A DNA stretch of 64,000 nucleotides, taken from the NCBI RefSeq assembly GCF_900167935.1, contig NZ_FUYL01000004.1, forward strand, positions 124,001 through 188,000, written 5' to 3'. A program made the translations under genes and the position numbers. Under the pieces are notes generated by a model. It worked only from the letters and a program-made list of their open reading frames with translations, made no database searches and was not told the DNA's origin. Positions 1-9,218 of this stretch are shown here, piece by piece; positions within the stretch are counted from its first letter, which is position 1, and each line of letters begins with the position of its first letter. Source of the stretch: Maribacter arcticus (lineage in GTDB: Bacteria; Bacteroidota; Bacteroidia; Flavobacteriales; Flavobacteriaceae).

Positions 1-925
1 AATCTTCACCTAAGTTTTCTTGACTTGCTCCACCAAAAAGACGAGGCACAAACAAATTCAATGATTCTGTAATACCGTAACTCCAATTCGTTATATATTC
101 TTTACTTAAACCACCCGTATCTTCTTTTGCAGAACCATCTGGATTTATGGTCAATTCACTTTTACCACGTGTACTCCAATCCGCATACTCTTTAGTAGCC
201 ATTAGGCCCGTAGCATTTGCCGAGATACCAAGAGTAACTGCCAGTAACAAGATACCCACAGAAATGAAAAAATGCTTAATTTGTCTTTCCTTAATTGCAT
301 AAATAAAATACACCATACCCAAGACAAGTACCAGTAGCATAAAGTAATAGGTCATTTGATAATGATTGGCAGTAATTTCTAAAGCCATTGCCAAAGCCGT
401 TAAAACAAAACCCCAAAGATATTTTTTCCTAAAAACAAGAACAATACCTGCCAAAAGAACTGGCAAATAGGCTATAGCATGAGCTTTTGCGTTGTGCCCC
501 GCACCTAATATAATTATAAGGTATGTTGAAAAACCAAAAGCTAAAGCTCCTACTATGGCTAAACGATAATCGACTTTCAAACAACAAAGAAGAATATAAA
601 ATCCTATAAAATATAAAAATAGATAATCTGCAGGTCTTGGTAAAAATCGAATTAATCGGTCGAGTTGTTTAATATAATTATGAGGATAATTTGCGCCTAA
701 TTGATAAGTGGGCATACCACCGAATGCGCTATTTGTCCAATATGGTTCTTGGTCCTTCGATTTTCTGAAATCGTTCTGTTCCTTTGCCATCCCAGTGTAT
801 TGGGCAATATCATGCTGGTACATTACTTTACCTTGAAGCACAGGGCTGAAGTATGCCAAAGCACCAATGATAAAAAATACAATTACAAAAAAATGGATGA
901 AAAAGAATTTTAAGCCTTGCTTCAT
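1..925 (-). CDS. YfhO-family integral membrane protein (C-terminus off the left edge)
   Basis: Open frame from an ATG at 923-925 running off the left edge, about 308 codons, so the C-terminal part is missing. The protein begins MKQGLKFFFIHFF and has a first membrane segment at about residues 5-25. A luminal-type loop with QGKVMYQHDIAQY and SAFGGMPTYQ follows, then many hydrophobic segments (about residues 95-245) and another loop with WSYGITESLNLFVPRLFGG. This fits the large YfhO-type polytopic proteins of Bacteroidota, presumed glycan or lipid-linked sugar transferases, whose loop between the first helices carries acidic residues. Substrate unknown. Family assignment rests on remembered motifs, not a search. 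Confidence 0.75.
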   Translation of the reverse strand, partial: MKQGLKFFFIHFFVIVFFIIGALAYFSPVLQGKVMYQHDIAQYTGMAKEQNDFRKSKDQEPYWTNSAFGGMPTYQLGANYPHNYIKQLDRLIRFLPRPADYLFLYFIGFYILLCCLKVDYRLAIVGALAFGFSTYLIIILGAGHNAKAHAIAYLPVLLAGIVLVFRKKYLWGFVLTALAMALEITANHYQMTYYFMLLVLVLGMVYFIYAIKERQIKHFFISVGILLLAVTLGISANATGLMATKEYADWSTRGKSELTINPDGSAKEDTGGLSKEYITNWSYGITESLNLFVPRLFGGASQENLGED

Positions 926-957
926 GTGCAAAATAAGTAGTGTTTTAGCAAAGATAA

Positions 958-1212
958 CTAGTCTAGCTCTTCAAAATCAATGTAATCGCCTACTTTTTCT
1001 GAATCGTTTTTTTTCTTTGAAGTTTTTTTATTTATAATAACGTCTCCAATATTTTCCTCCTCTGAAGCTCGTTGATTATCAAAAGCTTGCTTAAAATGCG
1101 ATTCTGTTTTCTTTGCTGCATAGCTTAAAATTTTTGGCGCAAATAACTTTACTAAAAATTTTAGTAAGTAATACACCAAAAGAATTATCAATATAGTTTT
1201 TAAAAAAGCCAT
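958..1212 (-). CDS. DUF4834-type small membrane protein
   Basis: 84-residue protein from the ATG at 1210-1212 (MAFLKTILIILLVYYLL). A longer frame reaches 1251, but the inner Met directly precedes the hydrophobic helix and is the likelier start. One N-terminal membrane helix (about residues 3-24) with Phe/Leu-rich flank KFLVKLFAPKI, then a charged cytoplasmic tail with Lys and acidic runs ending DYIDFEELD. Matches the layout of flavobacterial DUF4834 proteins, whose function is unknown. It lies 32 bp upstream of the YfhO-type gene on the same strand and may be cotranscribed with it. Confidence 0.6.
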   Translation of the reverse strand: MAFLKTILIILLVYYLLKFLVKLFAPKILSYAAKKTESHFKQAFDNQRASEEENIGDVIINKKTSKKKNDSEKVGDYIDFEELD

Positions 1213-1299
1213 TTTATTACTGTCTAAGTATATCAAAAATACAATTATCACGTTGTATAAATAGAATCATAATATTAAAATAATTATAAAATCGTGTTC

Positions 1300-2382
1300 A
1301 TGAATAGTTTATTTGTCTACTCTAAATTATATCAATACGTATTAAGCATTCTACTATTACTACCCTTGGCTGTTATTTCACAATACACAGATGTTATAAA
1401 TTCTAACAGACCAGGTCTTTCGGTAAGTGCATACGCCGTTGGAAAAAATGTAGTCCAAGCAGAGTTAGGTGTATTCTATGAACAGCGCGACCACACTTTA
1501 TTAAACACTCAATCTGATATTTGGGCGAGTGACATTTCATTACGTTATGGATTATTATTTGAACGATTAGAAATCAATTTTGAAGGTACTTTTCAAGATC
1601 AAGATATCACTTACACAAATTTTAATCTCTTAGCAAAGCGTAGAGATTTTTCTAGAAACCGATTGGGTCTAAAATATTTAATCTACGATCCGTTCAAAAA
1701 TCCAGAAGCGAATAAACCAAATTTATATAGCTGGAGAGCAAATAATAAATTTCAGTTTAAAAATTTAATACCGGCTGTTTCATTATATGGTGGTGCTAAT
1801 TTCGTGCTTGGCGACAATCCTTTTTATGTTGGCGAACCAACCCTATCATACCGAGGTATGATAGCTACTCAAAGTCGTATTACACCAAGATTCGTTCTTA
1901 TAACCAATACTGCTTACGACCGTATTAGTTCTGATGACCCTGAGTTAAGTTATTTAATTTCCTTATCTCACGCTTTTAGAAACCCAAAGTGGAGTGTATT
2001 TGTTGAACACCAAGGTATACAAAGCGATAGATATGCCGATTTATTGATTAGAGGAGGTATTGCCCATTTACTAAAAGAAAACCTACAGTTAGATTTTAAT
2101 ATGGGGGCAAGTTTAAAAAATACACCTTCCCGAATTTTCATCGGACTAGGAGGTTCATATAGAATGGATTTTCATCAAGACAGCCTAATTGCAATTGAAG
2201 ATCAAGAAGCTGATCAAAATGGTGGTGCTATTAATAAGGACGCCATGAAAAAAGACAAAAAGAAAAAGAACAAAGGCAACGGAGCTGAAGATATTGATCT
2301 TGGACCTTCAAAAAAACAGCTTAAAAAATTAAAGAAGGCAGAAAAGAAGAAGAAGAGAGAGAGTAGCGAAATAGACTTTTAA
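1300..2382 (+). CDS. Outer-membrane beta-barrel (transporter-like) with polybasic C-terminal tail
   Basis: About 360 residues from the ATG at 1300; a GTG at 1294 is in frame, but the ATG fits the signal peptide better. N-terminal signal (LSILLLLPLAVISQ) is followed by TDVINSNRPGLSVSAYAVGK, the opening typical of Phenol_MetA_deg/transporter-type barrels in Bacteroidota. Alternating strands continue to GLGGSYRMDF at about residue 291, where an aromatic-ended last strand would close the barrel. A further 69 residues follow: acidic, then very lysine-rich (KKDKKKKNKGN, KKQLKKLKKAEKKKK). The tail is not part of the usual fold. Cargo unknown; divergent from the DUF4834 gene. Confidence 0.65.
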   Translation: MNSLFVYSKLYQYVLSILLLLPLAVISQYTDVINSNRPGLSVSAYAVGKNVVQAELGVFYEQRDHTLLNTQSDIWASDISLRYGLLFERLEINFEGTFQDQDITYTNFNLLAKRRDFSRNRLGLKYLIYDPFKNPEANKPNLYSWRANNKFQFKNLIPAVSLYGGANFVLGDNPFYVGEPTLSYRGMIATQSRITPRFVLITNTAYDRISSDDPELSYLISLSHAFRNPKWSVFVEHQGIQSDRYADLLIRGGIAHLLKENLQLDFNMGASLKNTPSRIFIGLGGSYRMDFHQDSLIAIEDQEADQNGGAINKDAMKKDKKKKNKGNGAEDIDLGPSKKQLKKLKKAEKKKKRESSEIDF

Positions 2383-2468
2383 TACTAAAATTTCTAACTC
2401 ATTTTCATTCTATACCCCTTTTCTGTTCTGATTAATATTCCTAATATTGACACTTCTAAAGAAGTTCA

Positions 2469-3590
2469 ATGATCACACTACATGAAGCTAAATCAAAGCA
2501 AGACTTAAAGCGCTTTGTAACCTTTCCATTTTCACTGTACAAAAACAATAAGTATTGGGTACCACCTATTATTAATGATGAACTGGAAAGTTTTGATAAG
2601 AATAAAAATCCTGTTTTTAAAGATGCCGAAGCTTGGTTTTTTCTTGCCTTTGATGGTGATAAATTAGTAGGTCGTGTTGCCGCAGTAATAAATCAATTAG
2701 AAGTTAATCAACAGAATGTAAAAAAAATGCGTTTTGGATGGTTTGATTTTGTTGATGACCCTGCAGTGTCAAAAGCACTTTTAGACAAAGTGGCTGAAAT
2801 TGGGAATCAACATAACTTGGAATATATGGAAGGCCCCGTAGGCTTTTCAAATTTAGACAAAGTAGGTGTTTTGGTAGAAGGTTTCGACCATATAGGGACG
2901 ATGATTACTTGGTATAACCACCCCTATTACAAAGACCATTATGAAAATTTAGGATTTGAAAAGGAGAAGGAGTACATGGAAAATAAATTTCCAGCAAAAA
3001 ATGCTGATCCGAAACTTTTTTCAAAACTGAATGATTTAATAAAAAGACGCTACGGACTAAAAGAGGTCAATTTCACAAAAACTAAGGAGGTTATGCCTTT
3101 GGCTGACGAAATGTTCGACTTATTCAATGAAACCTATGCCAGTCTTTCTTCATTCGTACCTATTACTGAAATACAAAAAGCTTATTTCAAGAAAAAATAT
3201 ATAAGTTTCATAAATCCTGAATATATAAAGTTCGTTAAGGACAAGGACGATAAATTAATTGCTTTTGCAATTGTAATGCCATCATTTTCTGAAGCCCTAC
3301 AGAAGGCGAACGGTAAATTGTTTCCCTTTGGTCTATACCACCTTTTAAAAGCTAAAAAGAAAAGTAAAGATGTTATCTTTTATCTTGTAGGCATACATCC
3401 TGAATATCAAAATAAAGGGGTAACGGCAGTAATTTTTAATGAGTACTATAAAACATTTACCGAAAAAGGTATCGATATGTGCTATAGAACTCCAGAACTT
3501 GAAGAAAACTTAGCGATTAAACAAATGTGGAAACATTTCGATCCAGTGATTTATAAACGTAGAAGAACATATAAGAAATCACTTAGATAA
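2469..3590 (+). CDS. GNAT-superfamily acetyltransferase-like protein
   Basis: 373-residue soluble protein starting MITLHEAKSKQDLKRFVTFP. It contains WFFLAFDGDKLVGRVAAVIN near the N-terminus and a second acetyltransferase-like stretch with FYLVGIHPEYQNKGVTAVIF at about residues 308-328, the latter resembling an acyl-CoA-binding Q/RxxGxG/A loop. Large GNAT-like proteins of about 370-390 residues with this N-terminus are common in Flavobacteriia and have no proven substrate. It ends 11 bp before a strong bidirectional terminator. Family likely, reaction unknown. Confidence 0.6.
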   Translation: MITLHEAKSKQDLKRFVTFPFSLYKNNKYWVPPIINDELESFDKNKNPVFKDAEAWFFLAFDGDKLVGRVAAVINQLEVNQQNVKKMRFGWFDFVDDPAVSKALLDKVAEIGNQHNLEYMEGPVGFSNLDKVGVLVEGFDHIGTMITWYNHPYYKDHYENLGFEKEKEYMENKFPAKNADPKLFSKLNDLIKRRYGLKEVNFTKTKEVMPLADEMFDLFNETYASLSSFVPITEIQKAYFKKKYISFINPEYIKFVKDKDDKLIAFAIVMPSFSEALQKANGKLFPFGLYHLLKAKKKSKDVIFYLVGIHPEYQNKGVTAVIFNEYYKTFTEKGIDMCYRTPELEENLAIKQMWKHFDPVIYKRRRTYKKSLR

Positions 3591-3600
3591 GCACAAATAA

Positions 3601-3634
3601 AAAGCCCCGATTCAAATTTGAATCGGGGCTTTTA
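3601..3634. terminator. Bidirectional rho-independent terminator
   Basis: Perfect palindrome AAAGCCCCGATTC/GAATCGGGGCTTT with an AAATTT centre and A/T tracts on both sides. It separates the GNAT-like gene from the convergent acyltransferase gene. Confidence 0.9.
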
Positions 3635-3653
3635 AAATTATTATGACCTGAGA

Positions 3654-4913
3654 TTACTCTCCCATTGCCGCTGCAACTGCAGCAGAAAGTCTTTTATAAG
3701 TTCCATTCGTCAAACGCTCACGAATAGATGAGAATGCCGTTAAAGTCTCCTCAACATCTTGTAAAGTATGGGTTGCTGTTGGTATTAAACGTAATAAAAT
3801 AAGTCCCTTCGGAATAACAGGATACACCACAATAGAACAGAAAATACCATGATTTTCACGTAGGTCTTTTACTAAGGCCATTGCTTCTGGAATACTTCCA
3901 TTCAAATAAACCGGAGTTACACAACTTGTAGTTGTACCTATATCAAATCCATTTTCCTTTAATCCATTTTGAAGTGCATTTACGTTCTCCCAAAGTTTAG
4001 CTTTAAGCTCTGGTTGTGTGCGTAACATATCTAAACGCTTCAATGCTCCTTTCACATAAACCATAGGTAATGATTTAGCGAACATTTGAGAACGTAAATT
4101 ATATTTTAAGTAGTCAATAATACCTTGGTCAGCAGCTACAAAAGCTCCTATACTAGCCATAGATTTTGCGAAAGTTGCCAAATACACATCAATTTGATCT
4201 TGTACCCCCTGCTCCTGCCCAGCTCCTGCTCCAGTTTTACCTAAAGTTCCAAAACCATGTGCATCATCTACTAATAATCTGAAATTAAATTTTTTCTTTA
4301 AAGCAACAATCTCTTTAAGAATACCTTGTTCACCTCGCATTCCAAAAACACCTTCAGATATAACTAAAATACCTCCTCCAGTTTGATCTGCCATTTTAGT
4401 AGCGCGCTCTAAGTTCTTTTCAAGACTCTCAACATTATTGTGAACAAAGGTAAATCGTTTACCCATGTGTAAACGCACGCCATCAATAATACAAGCGTGA
4501 CAATCAACATCATATACAATAATATCATCTTTTGTTACAAGTGCGTCTATTACAGACATAAAGCCTTGGTAACCAAAATTTAATAAATAGGCTGCTTCCT
4601 TTTCTACAAAGGCCGCACATTCTTGCTCTAATTGCTCATGAAATTCAGTATGACCACTCATCATTCTTGCTCCCATAGGATAAGCTGCACCATATTCTGC
4701 CGCAGCTTCGCCATCAACCTTTTTAATTTCAGGAAGATTTGCCAAGCCTAAATAATCGTTGATACTCCAGGTAATAACATCTTTACCTTGAAATTTCATT
4801 CTATTAGAAATAGGGCCTTCTAGCTTAGGAAATACAAAATACCCTTCTGCTTGTGAAGCCCATTTACCCAAAGGGCCTTTATTATCTAAAATTCTATCAA
4901 ATAAGTCTCTCAT
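3654..4913 (-). CDS. capB: Alpha-oxoamine synthase, probable cysteate-fatty acyltransferase (capnine synthesis)
   Basis: 419-residue fold-type I PLP enzyme of the serine palmitoyltransferase/KBL/AONS family. Seen: substrate-loop region TWSINDYLGLANLP, GARMMSGHTEFHEQLE, the PLP aspartate in LLVDDAHGFGTLG, and a lysine in TFAKSMASIGAF where the Schiff-base lysine is expected. Established: the homologous Flavobacterium johnsoniae enzyme Fjoh_2419 and Capnocytophaga CapB condense cysteate with an acyl-CoA to dehydrocapnine, the base of outer-membrane sulfonolipids needed for efficient gliding. The neighbouring cysteate-synthase-like gene makes cysteate a better substrate guess than serine, but sequence alone cannot exclude serine palmitoyltransferase activity. 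It has its own -7 box upstream. Confidence 0.75.
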   Translation of the reverse strand: MRDLFDRILDNKGPLGKWASQAEGYFVFPKLEGPISNRMKFQGKDVITWSINDYLGLANLPEIKKVDGEAAAEYGAAYPMGARMMSGHTEFHEQLEQECAAFVEKEAAYLLNFGYQGFMSVIDALVTKDDIIVYDVDCHACIIDGVRLHMGKRFTFVHNNVESLEKNLERATKMADQTGGGILVISEGVFGMRGEQGILKEIVALKKKFNFRLLVDDAHGFGTLGKTGAGAGQEQGVQDQIDVYLATFAKSMASIGAFVAADQGIIDYLKYNLRSQMFAKSLPMVYVKGALKRLDMLRTQPELKAKLWENVNALQNGLKENGFDIGTTTSCVTPVYLNGSIPEAMALVKDLRENHGIFCSIVVYPVIPKGLILLRLIPTATHTLQDVEETLTAFSSIRERLTNGTYKRLSAAVAAAMGE

Positions 4914-4934
4914 TGCTTAATTCGGTTCTGTATG

Positions 4935-4942
4935 CAAAAGTA
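4935..4942 (-). promoter_or_regulatory. -7 box (TACTTTTG) for capB
   Basis: Exact match to the Bacteroidota TAnnTTTG -7 element on the minus strand, about 21 nt upstream of the ATG at 4913. No clear -33 TTG at ideal distance. Confidence 0.5.
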
Positions 4943-4979
4943 AATAATTTTGATTAGGATACATAATAATTTATAACGC

Positions 4980-5007
4980 AAAAAAGTGGGCTACAAACCC
5001 ACTTTTT
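4980..5007 (-). terminator. Terminator after capA
   Basis: Ten-bp perfect stem AAAAAGTGGG/CCCACTTTTT with a 7-nt loop and T tract. It lies between the cysteate synthase and acyltransferase genes on the same strand, so the two may be only partly cotranscribed. Confidence 0.8.
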
Positions 5008-5026
5008 CTACAATATGTTCTATGGT

Positions 5027-6067
5027 TTATTTGATAAACTGAATCTCTTGTGTTTCTTCAACCGCAGTGGTATTTAAGAATCCTTGATCCTCCATCCACT
5101 GATCACTATATATTTTGCTCATATAACGAGAGCCATGATCAGGAAAAATAGCAATTACATTACTGTTTTTATCAAAAGTATTCAATTCGTCTAATTGCTT
5201 AATAGCTTGCATTACCGCACCACATGTATATCCTGCAAAAATACCTTCTGTTCTAGAAATTTCTCTAGCCGTATGTGCACTTTCAGCATCGGTGACCTTT
5301 ATAAACTCATCTATAATAGAAAAATCGGTCGCTCCTGGAATCAAATTTTTACCTAAACCTTCAATACGGTAAGGATAAATTTCATTAGTGTCTAATTTTC
5401 CAGTTTCATGATATTTCTTCAATACTGAACCAAAAGCATCAACACCAATAACTTTAATATTAGGATTTTGCTCTTTCAAGTAACGTGCTGTACCAGAAAT
5501 AGTACCACCTGTTCCACTACACGCAATTAAATGGGTTATTTGCCCACCGGTTTGTTCCCAAATTTCAGGACCTGTAGATTTATAGTGTGCCTCCATATTC
5601 AATTTGTTGAAATATTGATTGATATAGATGGAGTTTTTTGTCTCTTTATGTAATCTTTTTGCTACTTCGTAGTAAGACCTAGGGTCATCAGCACTTACAT
5701 GTGCAGGACACACATATACCTTAGCACCCATAGAGCGAAGCATATCAATTTTATCTGGAGATGATTTTGAACTTACAGCCAAAATGCAATCGTAACCTTT
5801 AATGATACTAGCCATTGCAATACTAAAACCCGTGTTACCAGAAGTTGTTTCAATAATGGTACTACCTTCGGTAAGTAAACCTGCTTTTTCTGCTTGCTCA
5901 ATAATATGAATCGCTATTCTATCTTTAGAAGAATGACCTGGATTAAAAGCCTCGACCTTTGCGTAAAAATTACCGGTTAGACCTTCAGCAATCTTATTCA
6001 ATTTAACTAATGGTGTATTACCTACTAGCTCTAATATATTGTTGTAAGCCCTGATCTCATTTTTCAT
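5027..6067 (-). CDS. capA: PLP-dependent cysteate synthase (cystathionine-beta-synthase-like)
   Basis: 346 residues from the ATG at 6065-6067; an in-frame TTG four codons earlier is less likely. Fold-type II PLP enzyme: [25 protein letters not shown] with the PLP lysine, [12 protein letters not shown], and the phosphate-binding glycine loop SGTGGTISG. Ends with [17 protein letters not shown], typical of the cysteine synthase/CBS catalytic core with no CBS regulatory domain. Established: Capnocytophaga CapA converts O-phosphoserine and sulfite to cysteate and is close to cystathionine beta-synthase. Adjacency to the acyltransferase supports this role over cysteine or cystathionine synthesis. 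Inferred, not proven. Confidence 0.7.
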   Translation of the reverse strand: MKNEIRAYNNILELVGNTPLVKLNKIAEGLTGNFYAKVEAFNPGHSSKDRIAIHIIEQAEKAGLLTEGSTIIETTSGNTGFSIAMASIIKGYDCILAVSSKSSPDKIDMLRSMGAKVYVCPAHVSADDPRSYYEVAKRLHKETKNSIYINQYFNKLNMEAHYKSTGPEIWEQTGGQITHLIACSGTGGTISGTARYLKEQNPNIKVIGVDAFGSVLKKYHETGKLDTNEIYPYRIEGLGKNLIPGATDFSIIDEFIKVTDAESAHTAREISRTEGIFAGYTCGAVMQAIKQLDELNTFDKNSNVIAIFPDHGSRYMSKIYSDQWMEDQGFLNTTAVEETQEIQFIK

Positions 6068-6145
6068 AAGGGGGATCAATGTTTAGTTATTTCTATTAAC
6101 GAAATTTGTTAAAATTTCTGACGCAAAGCTACTATTTTTTTTCAA

Positions 6146-8203
6146 CTATGCGATTATTCCTTCTAAATCTAAAAGAAAGGCGTATTCTTTGGCTACTTCA
6201 CGTAAAGATTCGAACCTTCCAGAAGCACCACCATGGCCAGCCTCCATATTAGTATTAAGTAGTAATTGATGATTATCTGTTTTGAAATCCCTCAATTTGG
6301 CTATCCATTTAGCAGGTTCAAAATATTGTACTTGAGAATCATGCAAACCAGTGGTTACCAACATATTTGGATATTCTTGTGCAATAACATTATCATAAGG
6401 AGAATAAGACTTCATATAATCGTAATACTCCTTTTCGTTCGGATTTCCCCATTCATCATACTCACCAGTTGTTAGAGGAATAGAATCATCTAACATAGTG
6501 GTTACTACATCAACGAAGGGCACTGCTGCAATTATGCCTTTATATATATTAGGCTGCATATTAATAACGGCTCCCATAAGCAAGCCACCTGCCGACCCAC
6601 CCATAGCATATAAATGCTGAGCACTAGTCATTTTTTGTTCGATTAAAAATTTAGAACAATCTATAAAATCAGTAAAGGTGTTTATCTTTTGTAATAGTTT
6701 ACCATTATCATACCATCTTCGCCCTAAATACTCTCCACCTCTTATATGAGCAATGGCGTAAACAAAACCACGATCCAGTAAACTTAAACGAACACTAGAA
6801 AAATAAGGATCTATTGTAGCGCCATAAGAACCATATGCATATTGTAATAAAGGTGTATTTTCATCTAAGACCGTGTCTTTTCTATAGACCAAGGACATGG
6901 GTATCTTTTCACCATCGCGAGCTGTAGCCCACAGACGAAGTTCTTTATAGTTTTCCTTGCCAAACTTACCGCCGAGTACTTCCTGTTCTTTCTTGATATC
7001 CTTCGCTTTGGTACGCATGTTAAAATCGATGACCGAACTTGGTGTAGACATTGAATTATATGAATACCTTAAAATTTCAGTATCAAAATCAGGATTACTA
7101 CCTACATAGGCAGTATATGTTTCACTTTGAAATGGTAAAAAGTATTCCTCAGTACCGTCCCATCTAATTATGCGAATCTTATTAAGTCCATTTTCACGTT
7201 CAGAAAGCACATAATATTCTTTAAAAATGTCGATATCTTCTAGTAACACTTCTTCACGATGAGGAATAAACTCTTGCCAATGTTCAGATGCGGTCTCTTC
7301 TTCCGAAGTCTGCATTAATTTAAAATTCTCGGCTTTATCCTTATTCGTTAAAATGTAGAAGTAATTCTCATAATGAAAAATAGTATATTCTAGACCTCTT
7401 TTTCTCTTAGAGAAAACCACAAACTCACCATCAGGATTATCTGTAGGTAAAATTTGAAACTCCGAAGTCAACGTACTAAACGAACCTATAACCAAATACT
7501 TTTTCGATTTGGTACGATATATAAAAGTACTGAACGTATCATCCTCCTCATGAAAAATCAGAACATCTTCAGAAGTAGGCGTACCTAGTTTATGCTTGTA
7601 AATTTTATCAGAACGAAGCGTAACTGGGTCTTTCCTCGTATAAAACAACGTCATATTATCATTTGCCCATACCCCACCACCTGTTGTATTTTCAATTTTA
7701 TCTTCTAAAACAATACCAGTTTCTAAATTTTTTATCTGTAATGTATATTGTCTTCTTGAAACGGTATCTACACCAAATGCAGCTAATTTATTGTCTGGGC
7801 TGATAGCAATACCCCCAAGACTGAAATAATCGTGCCCCTTGGCCATATCATTACCATTGAACATTATTTCTTCTTCAGCGTTTAAATGCTGCTTAAACCT
7901 TGAATACAAGGGGTACTCACCCCCTATTACGTATCGCGTGCTATACCAATAATCATTTAATTTATAAGGCACAGAAGAATCATCTTCTTTAATTCTACCC
8001 TTCATTTCTTGAAATAAATTCTCTTGAAACTTTTTAGTATGCGCCGTTAGTGTTTCATAATAAGAATTTTCAGCTTCTAGGTATGAAATAACTTCTTTAT
8101 CCTCCTTGTCATTAAGCCAATAATAATTATCCAACCGAACATCATCATGAATGATTAATTCTTTTTCTACTTTTTTCGCTATTGGCGGATTCTTATGACT
8201 CAT
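6146..8203 (-). CDS. S9 family prolyl oligopeptidase (oligopeptidase B type)
   Basis: 685 residues from the ATG at 8201-8203, matching the usual length of about 686; a longer frame to 8278 adds a poor N-terminal extension. The exact -7 box at 8230-8237 lies inside that extension, which also argues for the inner start. N-terminal beta-propeller, then the catalytic hydrolase domain with nucleophile in MGGSAGGLLMGA, charge-relay Asp downstream of SYSPYDNV, and His in MEAGHGGASGR. Established family role: cleavage of small peptides, often after basic residues for PtrB types. No signal peptide, so cytoplasmic. Divergent from ybaB. Confidence 0.85.
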   Translation of the reverse strand: MSHKNPPIAKKVEKELIIHDDVRLDNYYWLNDKEDKEVISYLEAENSYYETLTAHTKKFQENLFQEMKGRIKEDDSSVPYKLNDYWYSTRYVIGGEYPLYSRFKQHLNAEEEIMFNGNDMAKGHDYFSLGGIAISPDNKLAAFGVDTVSRRQYTLQIKNLETGIVLEDKIENTTGGGVWANDNMTLFYTRKDPVTLRSDKIYKHKLGTPTSEDVLIFHEEDDTFSTFIYRTKSKKYLVIGSFSTLTSEFQILPTDNPDGEFVVFSKRKRGLEYTIFHYENYFYILTNKDKAENFKLMQTSEEETASEHWQEFIPHREEVLLEDIDIFKEYYVLSERENGLNKIRIIRWDGTEEYFLPFQSETYTAYVGSNPDFDTEILRYSYNSMSTPSSVIDFNMRTKAKDIKKEQEVLGGKFGKENYKELRLWATARDGEKIPMSLVYRKDTVLDENTPLLQYAYGSYGATIDPYFSSVRLSLLDRGFVYAIAHIRGGEYLGRRWYDNGKLLQKINTFTDFIDCSKFLIEQKMTSAQHLYAMGGSAGGLLMGAVINMQPNIYKGIIAAVPFVDVVTTMLDDSIPLTTGEYDEWGNPNEKEYYDYMKSYSPYDNVIAQEYPNMLVTTGLHDSQVQYFEPAKWIAKLRDFKTDNHQLLLNTNMEAGHGGASGRFESLREVAKEYAFLLDLEGIIA

Positions 8204-8229
8204 ATTAAGTTCATTATATAATAAGCATG

Positions 8230-8237
8230 CAAAAATA
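8230..8237 (-). promoter_or_regulatory. -7 box (TATTTTTG) for the S9 peptidase
   Basis: Exact TAnnTTTG on the minus strand, about 26 nt before the chosen ATG at 8203. Confidence 0.5.
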
Positions 8238-8329
8238 AGGCTAATTCGCAGATCCCCTTTTAGAATACCTAAAAACAAAAATGGGCTTCAATTTTATTAT
8301 TTTTACATTCTAAATCTAAAAAATAAATT

Positions 8330-8656
8330 ATGTTCGGAGATATGATGGGAATGATGGGGAAACTTAAAGAAACCCAACAAAAAGTAGAAGCCACTAAAAA
8401 AAGATTGGAAACGGTTACACTTGAAGAAAAATCAAATGACAATCTAATATCTGTAACTATTACAGCCAATAGACAGATAAAGAAAATATCAATAGATGAC
8501 AGTCTTTTGGAAGACAAAGAACAATTAGAAGACTACCTCATCATGACTTTAAACAAAGCCATACAAAACGCCACAAATGTTAATGAAGCAGAATTAGCGG
8601 CTGTTGCAAAAGAAGGAATGCCCAATATTCCAGGTATGGATTCGTTATTCAAGTAA
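8330..8656 (+). CDS. ybaB: YbaB/EbfC family nucleoid-associated protein
   Basis: 108 residues beginning [20 protein letters not shown], the typical Met-rich N-terminal helix, then [17 protein letters not shown] forming the central strands and a C-terminal helix with the [13 protein letters not shown] end. Length and composition match YbaB/EbfC, small dimeric DNA-binding proteins. In many bacteria the gene sits with dnaX/recR; here it is followed by a thioredoxin-like gene 41 bp downstream. A near -7 box (TATTTTTA) lies about 25 nt upstream. Confidence 0.9.
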   Translation: MFGDMMGMMGKLKETQQKVEATKKRLETVTLEEKSNDNLISVTITANRQIKKISIDDSLLEDKEQLEDYLIMTLNKAIQNATNVNEAELAAVAKEGMPNIPGMDSLFK

Positions 8657-8697
8657 GATTGGCAAGTGTTTTGTACATAACCAATAAAATATAGATT

Positions 8698-9150
8698 ATG
8701 AAATACGTTATCTTGTTATTTATGTTACCCCTATTCATTACTGCCCAGGCAGATTATGACAGTGTAGATGATACAAAATGGTTGACGGATTACGATACTG
8801 CTATTTCAAAAGCGAAGAAGCAAAAGAAAAATGTACTAGTCTATTTTACAGGAAGTGATTGGTGTCCCCCATGCAAAATGCTGAAAACTGATTTATTTGA
8901 CACCAATGAATTTCAAGAATTAGCAGACAATTATATTCTACTTTATGTCGATGTACCTAGAAATAAAGATTTGCTATCAGAAAAACAGTTTACTCGCAAC
9001 AAAGAATTGCTTACCAAACTAAACAAAAGAAAGGTTTTCCCTCTTTTAAAAGTTTTAGATTCTAAAGGAAAGGAAATTGACGAAATATCTGGTTATAGTA
9101 TGAATGGCGTAATAGATTCGCATCTACGACTATTAAAAAACAACAAATAA
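8698..9150 (+). CDS. Exported thioredoxin-like protein
   Basis: 150 residues with a signal peptide (MKYVILLFMLPLFITAQA) and a thioredoxin fold carrying the active site FTGSDWCPPCKMLK at about residues 57-70. The rest has KVFPLLKVLDSKGKEI, the cis-Pro region of the fold. Probable periplasmic disulfide reductase/isomerase of the thioredoxin_7/DsbD-gamma type; partner unknown. Followed by a strong bidirectional terminator. Confidence 0.85.
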   Translation: MKYVILLFMLPLFITAQADYDSVDDTKWLTDYDTAISKAKKQKKNVLVYFTGSDWCPPCKMLKTDLFDTNEFQELADNYILLYVDVPRNKDLLSEKQFTRNKELLTKLNKRKVFPLLKVLDSKGKEIDEISGYSMNGVIDSHLRLLKNNK

Positions 9151-9170
9151 CATTAAGTTTTACGCATAAA

Positions 9171-9198
9171 AAAAGGCTTACATAATGTAAGCCTTTTT
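9171..9198. terminator. Bidirectional terminator
   Basis: Perfect stem AAAAGGCTTACAT/ATGTAAGCCTTTT with a single-base centre and A/T tracts, between the thioredoxin gene and the convergent OmpA gene. Confidence 0.9.
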
Positions 9199-9218
9199 CA
9201 TTTCTATTATAATAAAGA

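Noticed and set aside
8269-8517. 82-residue minus-strand frame over the start of ybaB
   Set aside because: Antisense to ybaB and its promoter; no family likeness.
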